From NCBI GenBank assembly GCA_027620655.1, contig JAQCDS010000002.1:1-64000 (forward strand): DNA of 64,000 bases. The letters run 5' to 3'. The translations under genes and the position numbers were made by a program. Below are positions 20,713 through 30,681 of the stretch, piece after piece (within the stretch, counting starts at the first letter, position 1; the number at the start of each line of letters is the position of its first letter). Origin of the DNA: Bacteroidota bacterium. GTDB taxonomy: Bacteria > Bacteroidota > Bacteroidia > Flavobacteriales > Flavobacteriaceae. The notes below the pieces were generated by a model. That model ran no database searches and was not told the origin of the DNA. It saw only the letters and a program-made list of their open reading frames with translations.

Positions 20713-21312
20713 TTAGTCAAAGTCAAAATCCACTTCGGGTGCTTTTTCGGCTCCAGGATCTGCTGTATAGCGTGCCATTTCACCAAAACCAAACCAACCT
20801 GCTAAAATTTTATTAGGAAATTTTGTAGTGAAAATATCATAAGTGTTTACAGCTTTGTTATATCGATCTCTTGCAACATTGATGCGGTTTTCTGTACCTT
20901 CCAATTGGTTTTGTAGATCCAAAAAGTTCTGATTTACTTTGAGTTCTGGGTAGCGTTCTACAGAAACTAAAAGACGAGAAAGTGCACCACTAAGACCGCT
21001 TTGTGCTTGTTGAAATGCTTCTAAATTTTCAGCTGTAATGTTTGTTGGATCAATAGTTGTTGAAGTGGCTTTAGCACGTGCTTCAATGACTTGAGTGAGG
21101 GTGCTTTTTTCAAAGTCTGCGGCACCTTTTACGGTACTTACAAGATTTCCAATGAGGTCACTTCTGCGCTGGTAACTGCTTTCAACATTAGACCATGCTG
21201 TTTTTGCATTTGCTTCGTGTTCTACGGCAGTATTATTGAACCCTACGGCCCAATTATAAACTCCAAAACCGATTACTGCTACAATAATTAAAGGGATAAG
21301 CCATTTCTTCAT
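20713..21312 (-). CDS. LemA family protein
   Basis: TM then WSNVESSYQRRSDLIGNLVSTVKG..., RYNKAVNTYDIFTTKFPN. Confidence 0.93.
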   Translation of the reverse strand: MKKWLIPLIIVAVIGFGVYNWAVGFNNTAVEHEANAKTAWSNVESSYQRRSDLIGNLVSTVKGAADFEKSTLTQVIEARAKATSTTIDPTNITAENLEAFQQAQSGLSGALSRLLVSVERYPELKVNQNFLDLQNQLEGTENRINVARDRYNKAVNTYDIFTTKFPNKILAGWFGFGEMARYTADPGAEKAPEVDFDFD

Positions 21313-21323
21313 AATGTTTAGAT

Positions 21324-21653
21324 TTAGATTTGAGATTTAATTTTTATTAGTTGATGTTTTATGGATTCCAATTTACAAATAATATCAAAATTAGTCAGTG
21401 ATTTTCCATTATTTGTTTTTAAATAGGTTTTTGCACCTTCTAATGTATAGCCCTGTTCTTTAACCAAATGGTAAATTAGTCTAAGATTTTTGATATCTTC
21501 TGGTGTAAATCGTCTGTTTCCTTTGGCGTTTTTTTTTGGCTTTAGAATAGAAAACTCCCCATCCCAAAAACGTATCAATGAAGTTTTTACACCAAATGCT
21601 TTGGCAACTTCTCCAATGGTATAATACATTTTTTTAGGTAAATCGACATGCAT
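21324..21653 (-). CDS. MerR family transcriptional regulator
   Basis: YYTIGEVAKAFGVKTSLIRFWDGEFSILKPKKNAKGNRRFTPEDIKNLRLIYHLVKEQGYTLEGAKTYL. Confidence 0.92.
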   Translation of the reverse strand: MHVDLPKKMYYTIGEVAKAFGVKTSLIRFWDGEFSILKPKKNAKGNRRFTPEDIKNLRLIYHLVKEQGYTLEGAKTYLKTNNGKSLTNFDIICKLESIKHQLIKIKSQI

Positions 21654-21654
21654 C

Positions 21655-22626
21655 TTAATCTAAGGATTGGTTTTCAACAGAGGCTTTAATCAAAAGTTCG
21701 CTAAATTCCTCACTAGTAAGGTTGCCGTAATAGAAGTTAAGAGGGTTGATGCGCTTTTTATCTTTAAAAATTTCATAATGCAAATGAGGTGCCTGTGAAC
21801 GTCCTGTACTCCCTACAAAACCAATGATGTCGCCACGTTTTACACGTTGATTTTTTCGAACATTATATTTATGCAAATGGGCATATAAACTTACATAGCC
21901 ATAGCCATGATCAATACGTATGTGCTTACCGTACCCCGAAGATCTAGAATCGGCGCGCTTAACAACACCATCTCCACTAGCATAAACAGGAGTCCCACGA
22001 GGTGCAGTAAAATCCATTCCATAATGAAATTTTCTAATTTTTGTAAACGGGTCTGTTCGATAACCATAACCAGATGCCATTCGGGTTAAATCTTCATTTT
22101 TGATGGGTTGAATGGCAGGGATTTTTGCAAGGAAAGCTTCTTTGTCTTTGGCCAATGCTGTAATTTCATCTAAGGATTTAGACTGAACCACAAGACGTTT
22201 TTGAAGAATATCAATGCGTTTATTGGTTTCAGCAATTAATTCTGAATTTTCAAAGCCATCAAATTTTTTATAACGATTTACCCCTCCAAAACCTTGTATT
22301 CTTTGAGAATTTGGAATGGGATTGGCCTCAAAATACAGCCTATAAATAGTATTGTCTCTATCTTCAATATTACCCAAAACACTTTCAATTTCATTCATTT
22401 TTTGATGCAATAGGGTATATTGAAATTCCATATTTTGAAGTTCACGCTTTAAGGATTTTTCTTGAGGGGATTCAAAATAATAGCTCCCAATCAAAGCCGC
22501 AAAAAAACCAAAAATTGCAGAAGCAAAAATGAACCCAACCGCAAATTTTGCTTTTGTCTTTTTATCGCTCGTAATCCTTCTGTACGAAAGCGTTTCAGGA
22601 TCGTAATAATATTTTACGTTAGACAT
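21655..22626 (-). CDS. M23 family metallopeptidase
   Basis: TM anchor, coiled coil, peptidase_M23 signature [22 protein letters not shown]...LYAHL...APHLHYEI. Confidence 0.93.
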   Translation of the reverse strand: MSNVKYYYDPETLSYRRITSDKKTKAKFAVGFIFASAIFGFFAALIGSYYFESPQEKSLKRELQNMEFQYTLLHQKMNEIESVLGNIEDRDNTIYRLYFEANPIPNSQRIQGFGGVNRYKKFDGFENSELIAETNKRIDILQKRLVVQSKSLDEITALAKDKEAFLAKIPAIQPIKNEDLTRMASGYGYRTDPFTKIRKFHYGMDFTAPRGTPVYASGDGVVKRADSRSSGYGKHIRIDHGYGYVSLYAHLHKYNVRKNQRVKRGDIIGFVGSTGRSQAPHLHYEIFKDKKRINPLNFYYGNLTSEEFSELLIKASVENQSLD

Positions 22627-22640
22627 TGCCTAAAAAGTTC

Positions 22641-22648
22641 TATTTTTG
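22641..22648 (+). promoter_or_regulatory. Putative -7 element TATTTTTG for alaS
   Basis: TAnnTTTG downstream of the ORF-track start, arguing for alaS start at 22749. Confidence 0.5.
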
Positions 22649-22748
22649 TTTGAAGTTTTGTTGCGTACAAATACACGCTTCACCCAAGGACAAATATAAT
22701 TTGTTTTTGGAGCAAAATCAAATTATTTCAAAAAGGTTAACATATTAC

Positions 22749-25361
22749 ATGAAATCTCAAGACATAAGAGCCAATTTTCTAAAGTTTTTTGAAGACAAGA
22801 AACATACCATTGTACCTTCTGCTCCAATGGTGGTTAAAGACGATCCAACCTTGATGTTTGTCAATTCTGGAATGGCACCATTCAAAGAATATTTTATTGG
22901 CAATGGACAGCCGCCAAGCAATCGTATTGCGGATACCCAAAAATGTTTGAGAGTTTCTGGAAAACATAACGACTTGGAAGAAGTAGGTTATGATACCTAC
23001 CATCATACCCTTTTTGAGATGTTAGGCAATTGGAGTTTTGGAGATTATTTCAAAAAAGAAGCCATAGAATGGGCTTGGGAATTACTTACAGAAGTTTATG
23101 AAATAGATCAAAATATTCTTTATGTTACTGTTTTTGAGGGTGATAAAAATGATAAAACAGAAATGGATACTGAAGCATTTTCCATTTGGAAAAACATTGT
23201 TGCTGAGGATCGTATTTTGAAAGGCAATAAGAAAGATAATTTTTGGGAGATGGGCGATCAAGGACCTTGTGGTCCGTCTAGTGAAATTCATGTAGACCTT
23301 AGAAGCGAGGAAGAAAAGGCCAAAATACCTGGGCGTGAATTGGTTAACAAAGATCATCCTCATGTGGTTGAAATATGGAATTTGGTTTTTATGGAATACA
23401 ACCGAAAAGCAGATGGCGCGTTAGAACCTTTACCACAAAAACATGTTGACACTGGAATGGGCTTTGAACGTTTATGTATGGTGCTCCAAGGAGTTAAATC
23501 CAATTATGATACGGATGTTTTTACCCCAATTATTCGAGAGATTGAAGCAATTTCTGGAAAAGATTATGGCGAAAATGAAAAGCAAGATATTGCTATTCGT
23601 GTGATTTCTGATCACATTCGCACAGTTGCCTTTTCAATTGCAGATGGGCAGTTGCCTAGCAATAATGGTGCAGGCTATGTCATCCGACGTATTTTAAGGC
23701 GTGCAGTACGTTATGGGTTTACTTTTTTAGACCAAAATGAACCTTTTATGTATCGTCTTGTAAATGTTTTGGTTAAGAAAATGGCAACAACATTTCCGGA
23801 GCTAAAAACTCAAAAGCAATTGATTCAAAATGTTGTTAGAGAAGAAGAAGCATCATTTCTAAAAACTTTGGATCAAGGACTCATTCTGCTCGAACGCATT
23901 ATAAATACAACTCAAGGCGATATAATTTCTGGGGATAAAGCTTTTGAATTATATGATACCTATGGCTTCCCTGTTGATTTGACAGCACTTATTCTTCAGG
24001 AAAAAAACATACAACTGGATAAAGCTGGATTTCAGGTTCAGCTTGAAAAACAAAAAAGTAGGTCGCGAGCTGCTCGTGAAGTTTCCACTGAAGATTGGAC
24101 CGTTATTCGCGAAGATGATGAGCAAGAATTTATTGGATATGACAGTCTTCAAACAAAAGTTAAGATTGTACGCTATCGAAAAGAGGTGTCCACTAAACAT
24201 GGCACACAATATCAACTCGTGTTTAACCTTACACCATTTTATGCCGAGGGTGGTGGACAAGTTGGAGACAAAGGGTATTTGGAAACCTCAAATGGGGATA
24301 AGATATACATTCTGAATACTAAAAAAGAAAATAATGTTACCGTTCATATTACAAGAGACTTGCCTAAAAATCTTACAGACTCTTTTCTAGCAAGTGTTGA
24401 GATTGATAAGAGGTTTAAAACAGAATGTAATCATACTGCTACGCATTTGTTGCACCAAGCATTGCGTGAAATTTTGGGAACTCATGTGGAGCAAAAAGGG
24501 AGTGCAGTACATTCAGATTATTTACGTTTTGACTTCTCTCATTTCTCTAAAATGACCGACGAGGAACTTCAAGAAGTTGAAAGCTATGTGAATTCAAGAA
24601 TTGCGGGTCGCTTAAAATTTGAAGAACAACGAGCAATCCCACTAACACAAGCCATTGAAGATGGAGCAATCGCACTATTTGGTGAAAAATATGGTGATGT
24701 TGTCCGTACAGTCCGTTTTGGAAATTCTATAGAATTGTGCGGAGGAACTCATGTCAAAAATACTGCAGATATTTGGCATTTTAAAATCACTTCAGAAAGT
24801 GCTATAGCATCTGGTATTCGCAGAATAGAAGCCATTACAAATGAAGCTGTAAAAGATTTTTTCAAAGAAAATAATCAGCATTTTAAATTAATCAAAAATG
24901 CGTTGAATAATACTGTTGACCCTGTCAAAGCAGTGCTAAATTTGAAATCTGAAAATATCCAGCTTAAGAAACAAATTGAACAGCTTTTAAAAGAAAAGGC
25001 CAATAGCGTAAAATCACAATTACTAACAGGAATTCAATCCATCAATGGAATAAATTTTTTAGCAAAACAGCTCGATTTAGATGCCAATGGAATGAAAGAT
25101 ATTTCTTTTGAAATTGGACAAAAACAGGACAATGTAGTTTTGGTCTTTGCCTCAGAACAAAATGGTAAAGCATTAATATCGTGTTATGTATCAAAAGAGC
25201 TTGTTGCTTCAAAAAATTTAAATGCTGGTACCATTGTACGCACACTTGGGAGTTATATTCAAGGTGGTGGTGGAGGGCAACCATTTTTTGCCACCGCTGG
25301 AGGGAAAAACCCTGCAGGTATTACTGAGGCACTAGCGCAAGTTGTTGACCTTATATCTTAA
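22749..25361 (+). CDS. alaS: Alanine--tRNA ligase
   Basis: [19 protein letters not shown] start; [12 protein letters not shown], class II core, [12 protein letters not shown] and [12 protein letters not shown] editing motifs, DHHA1 C terminus. Confidence 0.97.
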   Translation: MKSQDIRANFLKFFEDKKHTIVPSAPMVVKDDPTLMFVNSGMAPFKEYFIGNGQPPSNRIADTQKCLRVSGKHNDLEEVGYDTYHHTLFEMLGNWSFGDYFKKEAIEWAWELLTEVYEIDQNILYVTVFEGDKNDKTEMDTEAFSIWKNIVAEDRILKGNKKDNFWEMGDQGPCGPSSEIHVDLRSEEEKAKIPGRELVNKDHPHVVEIWNLVFMEYNRKADGALEPLPQKHVDTGMGFERLCMVLQGVKSNYDTDVFTPIIREIEAISGKDYGENEKQDIAIRVISDHIRTVAFSIADGQLPSNNGAGYVIRRILRRAVRYGFTFLDQNEPFMYRLVNVLVKKMATTFPELKTQKQLIQNVVREEEASFLKTLDQGLILLERIINTTQGDIISGDKAFELYDTYGFPVDLTALILQEKNIQLDKAGFQVQLEKQKSRSRAAREVSTEDWTVIREDDEQEFIGYDSLQTKVKIVRYRKEVSTKHGTQYQLVFNLTPFYAEGGGQVGDKGYLETSNGDKIYILNTKKENNVTVHITRDLPKNLTDSFLASVEIDKRFKTECNHTATHLLHQALREILGTHVEQKGSAVHSDYLRFDFSHFSKMTDEELQEVESYVNSRIAGRLKFEEQRAIPLTQAIEDGAIALFGEKYGDVVRTVRFGNSIELCGGTHVKNTADIWHFKITSESAIASGIRRIEAITNEAVKDFFKENNQHFKLIKNALNNTVDPVKAVLNLKSENIQLKKQIEQLLKEKANSVKSQLLTGIQSINGINFLAKQLDLDANGMKDISFEIGQKQDNVVLVFASEQNGKALISCYVSKELVASKNLNAGTIVRTLGSYIQGGGGGQPFFATAGGKNPAGITEALAQVVDLIS

Positions 25362-25364
25362 GTT

Positions 25365-26312
25365 TTGAAATTTCAAACCGAAGTTCCATTAAACCCAACC
25401 AACGGCAACACTATCGATTTTGATGCCAAAATAGTTTTACTTGGTTCATGTTTTACAGAACATATTTCTGAAAAATTAGATTTTTATAAATTCCAAACTC
25501 TATGTAATCCTTTTGGAATTTTATTCCATCCTCAAGCAATTTTAACATTCTTGAGAAATGTATCTGAAAATAAAATAGATGAAAATGCTGTCTTTTTTGC
25601 TGATGAACAATGGAAAAGTTTCAACGCTCATTCTCAACTAAATAACAGTTCAAAAACACTATTTTTAAATCAATTAACCTCAAGAACTGAAGATTGCAAT
25701 TCTCGTTTCAAAACAACTTCTCATTTTATTATTACTCTTGGAACAGCATGGAGCTATCGCCACATTAATACTCAAAACTATGTTGCCAATTGTCATAAAT
25801 TGTCCTCAACGCAGTTTGAAAAAGTGTTGTTTTCAGTTGAAGAAATTACCAATATTCTACACAAAATAAAAGATTTAATTCACGCCTTCAATCCCAAAGC
25901 TGAGGTGATTTTTACCTTGTCTCCTGTGCGGCATCTCAAAGATGGCTATATTGAAAATACTCAAAGCAAAGCCCATTTGATTTCTGCGATTCATAAAGTG
26001 GTACATTCTTCAGATGTATTGCATTATTTTCCCTCATTTGAGATAATGATGGATGAACTTCGAGACTATAGATTTTATAAATCCGACATGATTCACCCAA
26101 GCGCCCAAGCGATTGATTTTATTTGGGAGAAATTTAAGTCTGTTTGGATTGATTCGAGGCTTAATGATACCCTCAATATCATCAACCGTATTCAAAACGG
26201 ATTACAACACAAACCAATGAACCCCAATAGCGAAGCCCACCAAAATTTTTTGAAGTCTATTCATTCTGAAATAGATAACTTAAAAAGAGAGTTTCCTCAT
26301 CTCAAATTCTGA
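25365..26312 (+). CDS. GSCFA domain-containing protein (TTG start)
   Basis: KIVLLGSCFTEHISEKLDFYKF, TLGTAWSYRH, DMIHPSAQAIDFIWEKF. Confidence 0.9.
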   Translation: MKFQTEVPLNPTNGNTIDFDAKIVLLGSCFTEHISEKLDFYKFQTLCNPFGILFHPQAILTFLRNVSENKIDENAVFFADEQWKSFNAHSQLNNSSKTLFLNQLTSRTEDCNSRFKTTSHFIITLGTAWSYRHINTQNYVANCHKLSSTQFEKVLFSVEEITNILHKIKDLIHAFNPKAEVIFTLSPVRHLKDGYIENTQSKAHLISAIHKVVHSSDVLHYFPSFEIMMDELRDYRFYKSDMIHPSAQAIDFIWEKFKSVWIDSRLNDTLNIINRIQNGLQHKPMNPNSEAHQNFLKSIHSEIDNLKREFPHLKF

Positions 26313-26404
26313 TTTTTATATTTAAAAGCCAACTTCTGCTTTGTTTATTTTTGCCAGCCATTTCCTAAAATTGAAGTATATTAGCTGAACAAAATAAACA
26401 AGCA

Positions 26405-27166
26405 ATGCCTAAAGATTCTTATGTAAAATTTAACAAAATCGATGGCGTAGGATATATCGAATTTTACAACCCATCCCATAATGCATTGCCATCACAAATG
26501 TTAACAGAACTTTGTGCTGTGATTGACAACGCAGGAACAGACAATGATATTAATATTTTGGTTTTAAAAAGTGGTGGCGATCGTACGTTTTGTGCAGGAG
26601 CTAGTTTTGATGATTTGGCAGCAATTTCTACAATAGAAGAGGGAATAACATTTTTTATGGGATTTGCAAATGTGATTAACGCTTTACGGAAAAATCCAAA
26701 AATTGTGATAGGGAGTGTGCAAGGAAAGGCCGTTGGAGGAGGAGTTGGTTTGGCTGCTGCGGTTGATTTATGCTTTGCGAGTGAATACGCTTCTATCAAG
26801 CTTAGTGAATTGAATATTGGAATTGGCCCATTTGTTATTGAACCTGCATTAAAAAGAAAATTAGGTCTTTCTGCTGTATCTCAGTTGACACTTCACCCAC
26901 AAACATTTTTTTCTGCAAAATGGGCTCGAGAAAAAGGGCTTTATGCGGATGTTTTTGAAACTAACGACAATTTGAACAAACATGTTTCTTCAGTAGCCAA
27001 CCAACTTGCAAAATACAACCCAGAGGCTTTAGCAGAATTTAAAAAAATTCAATGGGAGGAATCAAATCATTGGGATGATTTGTTGGCACAACGCGCCAAA
27101 ATTAGTGGTCGCTTGGCATTAAGCCCATTTACCAAAACCCAGTTGAAAAAATTCACAAAAGCATAA
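26405..27166 (+). CDS. Enoyl-CoA hydratase/isomerase family protein
   Basis: Crotonase-fold motif GKAVGGGVGLAAAVDLCFASEYASIKLSELNIGI. Confidence 0.88.
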   Translation: MPKDSYVKFNKIDGVGYIEFYNPSHNALPSQMLTELCAVIDNAGTDNDINILVLKSGGDRTFCAGASFDDLAAISTIEEGITFFMGFANVINALRKNPKIVIGSVQGKAVGGGVGLAAAVDLCFASEYASIKLSELNIGIGPFVIEPALKRKLGLSAVSQLTLHPQTFFSAKWAREKGLYADVFETNDNLNKHVSSVANQLAKYNPEALAEFKKIQWEESNHWDDLLAQRAKISGRLALSPFTKTQLKKFTKA

Positions 27167-27181
27167 ATTTTAATTCAAATA

Positions 27182-28240
27182 ATGAGTACCCTAATTCACA
27201 TTGAAAAAGTTAAAGAGTCTAAAGCTAAAGATTTAGATTTTAATAACATTCCTCTAGGAAAAACTTTTACTGACCATATGTTTCTGTGTACCTATGAAAA
27301 TGAAGCCTGGCAAATTCCAAAAATAGTTCCAATGGGGGCATTGCCTACTCATCCTGCTGCTATGGCATTACATTATGGTCAAGCTATTTTTGAAGGGATG
27401 AAAGCAACAATTGATGCAAATGGTACTCCAATGTTGTTTCGACCAGAACAAAATGCAAAACGTTTAAATTTTAGTGCACGTCGTTTAGGTATGCCAGAAT
27501 TTCCTGAAGAACTATTTGTTGAAGCTTTAAAGATTTTGGTGGGTTTAGATAAAAATTGGATTCCACCACAACAAGGCAGTGCATTGTATTTGCGTCCTTT
27601 TATGTATGCCGATGAAGCATTTATTGGGATGAGAGCAGCAACACAGTATAAGTTTATAATTATGGCTTCTCCGTCCAATCCAATTTACACAAAAAGAGTT
27701 CGATTATACGCTGAAACCAATTATATCCGTGCGGCACATGGTGGAACAGGTGAAGCAAAGGCAGCAGGAAATTATGCTGCAGCAATTTTACCAACCGAAC
27801 ATGCAAAAGCAAAAGGTTATGACCAAGTTTTATGGTTAGATGCTCACAATTTCAAAAGTATTCAAGAAGTTGGAACTATGAATATTTTTTTCAAAATCAA
27901 TGGTAAAATCATTACTCCAAACTTGGACGGGTCCATACTGGCAGGAATTACAAGGATGAGTGTTATTGAACTATTACGATACAAAGGATATGAGGTTACA
28001 GAAAGACCAATTTCTATTGATGAAATCAATGAAGCCTCCAAAAACGGAACATTGGAAGAAGCTTTTGGAACAGGAACTGCTGTTGGAATTGCAATGATTC
28101 AAGAAATTGGTTACAAGGGCGAAGATATTCATGTTTCCAACGAAAGTCCAGTAGGACAAATGGTTATGAAGACAATAAACGGTGTTCGTATAGGTGAAAT
28201 TCCTGATGATTTAAACTGGATGTGTAAGATTAAAATCTAA
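27182..28240 (+). CDS. ilvE: Branched-chain-amino-acid aminotransferase
   Basis: ALHYGQAIFEGMKA, RPEQNAKRLNFSARRLGMP, EVGTMNIFFKING, EAFGTGTAVGI. Confidence 0.94.
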   Translation: MSTLIHIEKVKESKAKDLDFNNIPLGKTFTDHMFLCTYENEAWQIPKIVPMGALPTHPAAMALHYGQAIFEGMKATIDANGTPMLFRPEQNAKRLNFSARRLGMPEFPEELFVEALKILVGLDKNWIPPQQGSALYLRPFMYADEAFIGMRAATQYKFIIMASPSNPIYTKRVRLYAETNYIRAAHGGTGEAKAAGNYAAAILPTEHAKAKGYDQVLWLDAHNFKSIQEVGTMNIFFKINGKIITPNLDGSILAGITRMSVIELLRYKGYEVTERPISIDEINEASKNGTLEEAFGTGTAVGIAMIQEIGYKGEDIHVSNESPVGQMVMKTINGVRIGEIPDDLNWMCKIKI

Positions 28241-29091
28241 AAAGGAGAGATTAACGCTTTGATTTTACGCCAGCGATATGCTCTTATGAACGCCCCTTCT
28301 TTTTCTGATACGATAAAAGGAACATTGGTTTTCCATGCTTTGAAGTACCCCATCAAATAATCTAAAAAAAGACGAACTTTTCTTTTCTTATAAGATAGTT
28401 TTAAAGCAGATAAAAAAGCTAATATAAATCCATTTCTCATTTTATAAAGCGCCATTCCTTGATAATATTTTGCACTTCTATTGTAGGTAGAACCTGTAGG
28501 TTTCAAATGCTTTACATGAAGGGAATCGTCTGTTCGAAAAGACCAGCCATTATACAGCGCTACAAGTTCATCGATGGTATCCCAACCCATGGACTTTTGT
28601 AAGCCGCCAATGGCCATAAAACATGCTTTTCTATAAGCTTTCAAAGGTCCTCTAATATGATCATTTGAGGTTAGATTTTCCAAAATCCACTCCCCGTTTT
28701 TTTCAATGTAGCAATGGCCTGCAATGAGTCCGAGTTTTGGATCGTTTTTGTAGTGTTCTGCTATGGTTTTTAAATAATTTTTTGGAAAAACTAAATCAGC
28801 ATCAAATTTACAAACCACATCATAGTCTTGATCCAACTGCTCATATCCTTTGTAAAATGCGGTAATAATTTTTTCGCCAGGCAAATGTTTATCAGAAGAT
28901 TGGTGTCGAACGCTATCAATAAATGCATATTGTTTTTTTAACGTTTCTACAATTTTTGGAGTATTATCTGTGGAATTATCGTCTACAACGATAATTTTTT
29001 TTGGAAGTAACGACTGCTCAGCTAATGAAATCAAGCAATTTTCTATAAAAGCTTCTTCATTATGTGCTGGTATGACAATGTAGAACCTCAC
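28237..29091 (-). CDS. Glycosyltransferase family 2 protein
   Basis: YIVIPAHNEEAFIENCLISLAEQSLLPKKIIVVDDNSTDNTPKI, CKFDADLVFPKNYL. Confidence 0.9.
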   Translation of the reverse strand: MRFYIVIPAHNEEAFIENCLISLAEQSLLPKKIIVVDDNSTDNTPKIVETLKKQYAFIDSVRHQSSDKHLPGEKIITAFYKGYEQLDQDYDVVCKFDADLVFPKNYLKTIAEHYKNDPKLGLIAGHCYIEKNGEWILENLTSNDHIRGPLKAYRKACFMAIGGLQKSMGWDTIDELVALYNGWSFRTDDSLHVKHLKPTGSTYNRSAKYYQGMALYKMRNGFILAFLSALKLSYKKRKVRLFLDYLMGYFKAWKTNVPFIVSEKEGAFIRAYRWRKIKALISPF

Positions 29092-29609
29092 TTTCTTTCA
29101 GCGTAAACGATATAAAATCTCTTTGTGAAATACCTTAAAAGAGGACGAATTCCTATTTTTTTTGTTGGATTAGTCCATTTTTCTCTAGAAATAATTGTCC
29201 ACCCCGCTTTTTCTAGTAACCAATCAAACTGCCAGTCTTCAAATTCATGAAAGTGACGATCGCGTATATCAGTTTTGCTTTTATAGGCATTTGAAAACCA
29301 AAGTTTTAGCGGGACGCTTGCAATGAGTTTGTTGGCCTTTATTTCTTTTAAAACAACAAAAGGAGTTACGAGGTGTTCAAAAATTTCAAAGGCTGTAACA
29401 ACATCTGCCTTACTGTTTTGAATCGAAGAACAATCAAGATCAAGATCTTCACCATTTGTGTTTGTAACAGTAAAACCGTTTGATTTCAATAAATCAGAAA
29501 GTGGGTTTTTAACACCCAAATCAAAAATTTCCTCGTTTTTGCTAATGTACTTTTTGACAAAGTTAAGAGTCAAATTATAGCGTCTCGTTGGAAAGTTGTT
29601 TTCGTACAT
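29088..29609 (-). CDS. SAM-dependent methyltransferase (class I)
   Basis: EIFDLGVKNPLSDLLKSNG..., ADVVTAFEIFEHLVTPFVVLKEIK. Confidence 0.8.
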   Translation of the reverse strand: MYENNFPTRRYNLTLNFVKKYISKNEEIFDLGVKNPLSDLLKSNGFTVTNTNGEDLDLDCSSIQNSKADVVTAFEIFEHLVTPFVVLKEIKANKLIASVPLKLWFSNAYKSKTDIRDRHFHEFEDWQFDWLLEKAGWTIISREKWTNPTKKIGIRPLLRYFTKRFYIVYAERK

Positions 29610-30668
29610 TTAATATTTATAAACAATAGCGTTGATGTGCATACCAGCACCTACACTTGCAAATATAATAATATCGCCTTTATTGAGATTGTGATTATTA
29701 ACTTCTCCTTTTCGAATTAGGTCAAATAGTGTAGGAACTGTGGCTACAGAACTGTTGCCAAGTTTATGTATGGTCATGGGCATGATTCCTTCTAGTACAG
29801 GAGTTTTGTAAAGTCTGTAAAAGCGTTTTACAATGGCTTCATCCATTTTTTCGTTCGCTTGATGAATGAGTATTTTCTTAACATCTTTTATGCTATAACC
29901 ACTTTTATCGAGACAATTTTTTAGTGCCGCTGGCACATTTTTCAGGGCAAATTCATAAATTTTTCTTCCATACATTTTGATATAGCGGACGTCTTCATCC
30001 TGCGTTTTGTCATTAGAGTTCCCAAAAAACAAATGATAGACTTCATCATGAGTATATGATGCAGATTCATGTGAAATAATTCCTCCTTCTTCTTCAGAAG
30101 CTTCAACTATTGTTGCTCCTGCACCATCGGCATAAATCATAGAGTCCCGATCAAAAGGGTCGACAACTCTAGAAAGTGTTTCTGTTCCAATAACCAAACA
30201 ACGTTTTGCCATTCCGGCTTTGATGAATGCTTGTGCTTGAACAACACCTTCTACCCAACCCGGACATCCAAAAAGAATATCATAAGCTACACATTTTGGA
30301 CTTTTTATTTTTAAAAGATGTTTAATTCTTGCAGCTAAACATGGAAGAATATCACTTTGAATAGCACTGTGCTTGACATCACCAAAATTGTGAGCACAAA
30401 TAATATAATCTAATGTTTCAGGGTCAATTTTAGCATCGGATAGTGCTTTTTCTGCTGCAAAAGCTCCTAAATCTGAAGCGGTTAGGTTTTCATTGGCATA
30501 ACGCCTTTCAGAAATACCAGTAATAGCTTTAAACTTTTCAACAACGACATCTGTAGGTGTGTCAATTGCTTCACCTTCAATAGTATAGAATTCACGATCT
30601 TGAAAATCGTTGTTTTTTTGGATTAGTTCAGGAATATAACTACCTGTCCCCGTAATTCGAATACTCAT
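29610..30668 (-). CDS. 3-oxoacyl-ACP synthase III family protein
   Basis: Cys-His-Asn triad context: DILFGCPGWVEG, ILIHQANEKMDE, KLGNSSVATVPTL. Confidence 0.9.
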   Translation of the reverse strand: MSIRITGTGSYIPELIQKNNDFQDREFYTIEGEAIDTPTDVVVEKFKAITGISERRYANENLTASDLGAFAAEKALSDAKIDPETLDYIICAHNFGDVKHSAIQSDILPCLAARIKHLLKIKSPKCVAYDILFGCPGWVEGVVQAQAFIKAGMAKRCLVIGTETLSRVVDPFDRDSMIYADGAGATIVEASEEEGGIISHESASYTHDEVYHLFFGNSNDKTQDEDVRYIKMYGRKIYEFALKNVPAALKNCLDKSGYSIKDVKKILIHQANEKMDEAIVKRFYRLYKTPVLEGIMPMTIHKLGNSSVATVPTLFDLIRKGEVNNHNLNKGDIIIFASVGAGMHINAIVYKY

Positions 30669-30681
30669 TTTTTTGTTTTAG

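Noticed and set aside
22626-22748. N-terminal 41-aa extension of AlaRS
   Set aside because: A TAnnTTTG promoter lies within it and canonical AlaRS starts at [10 protein letters not shown]
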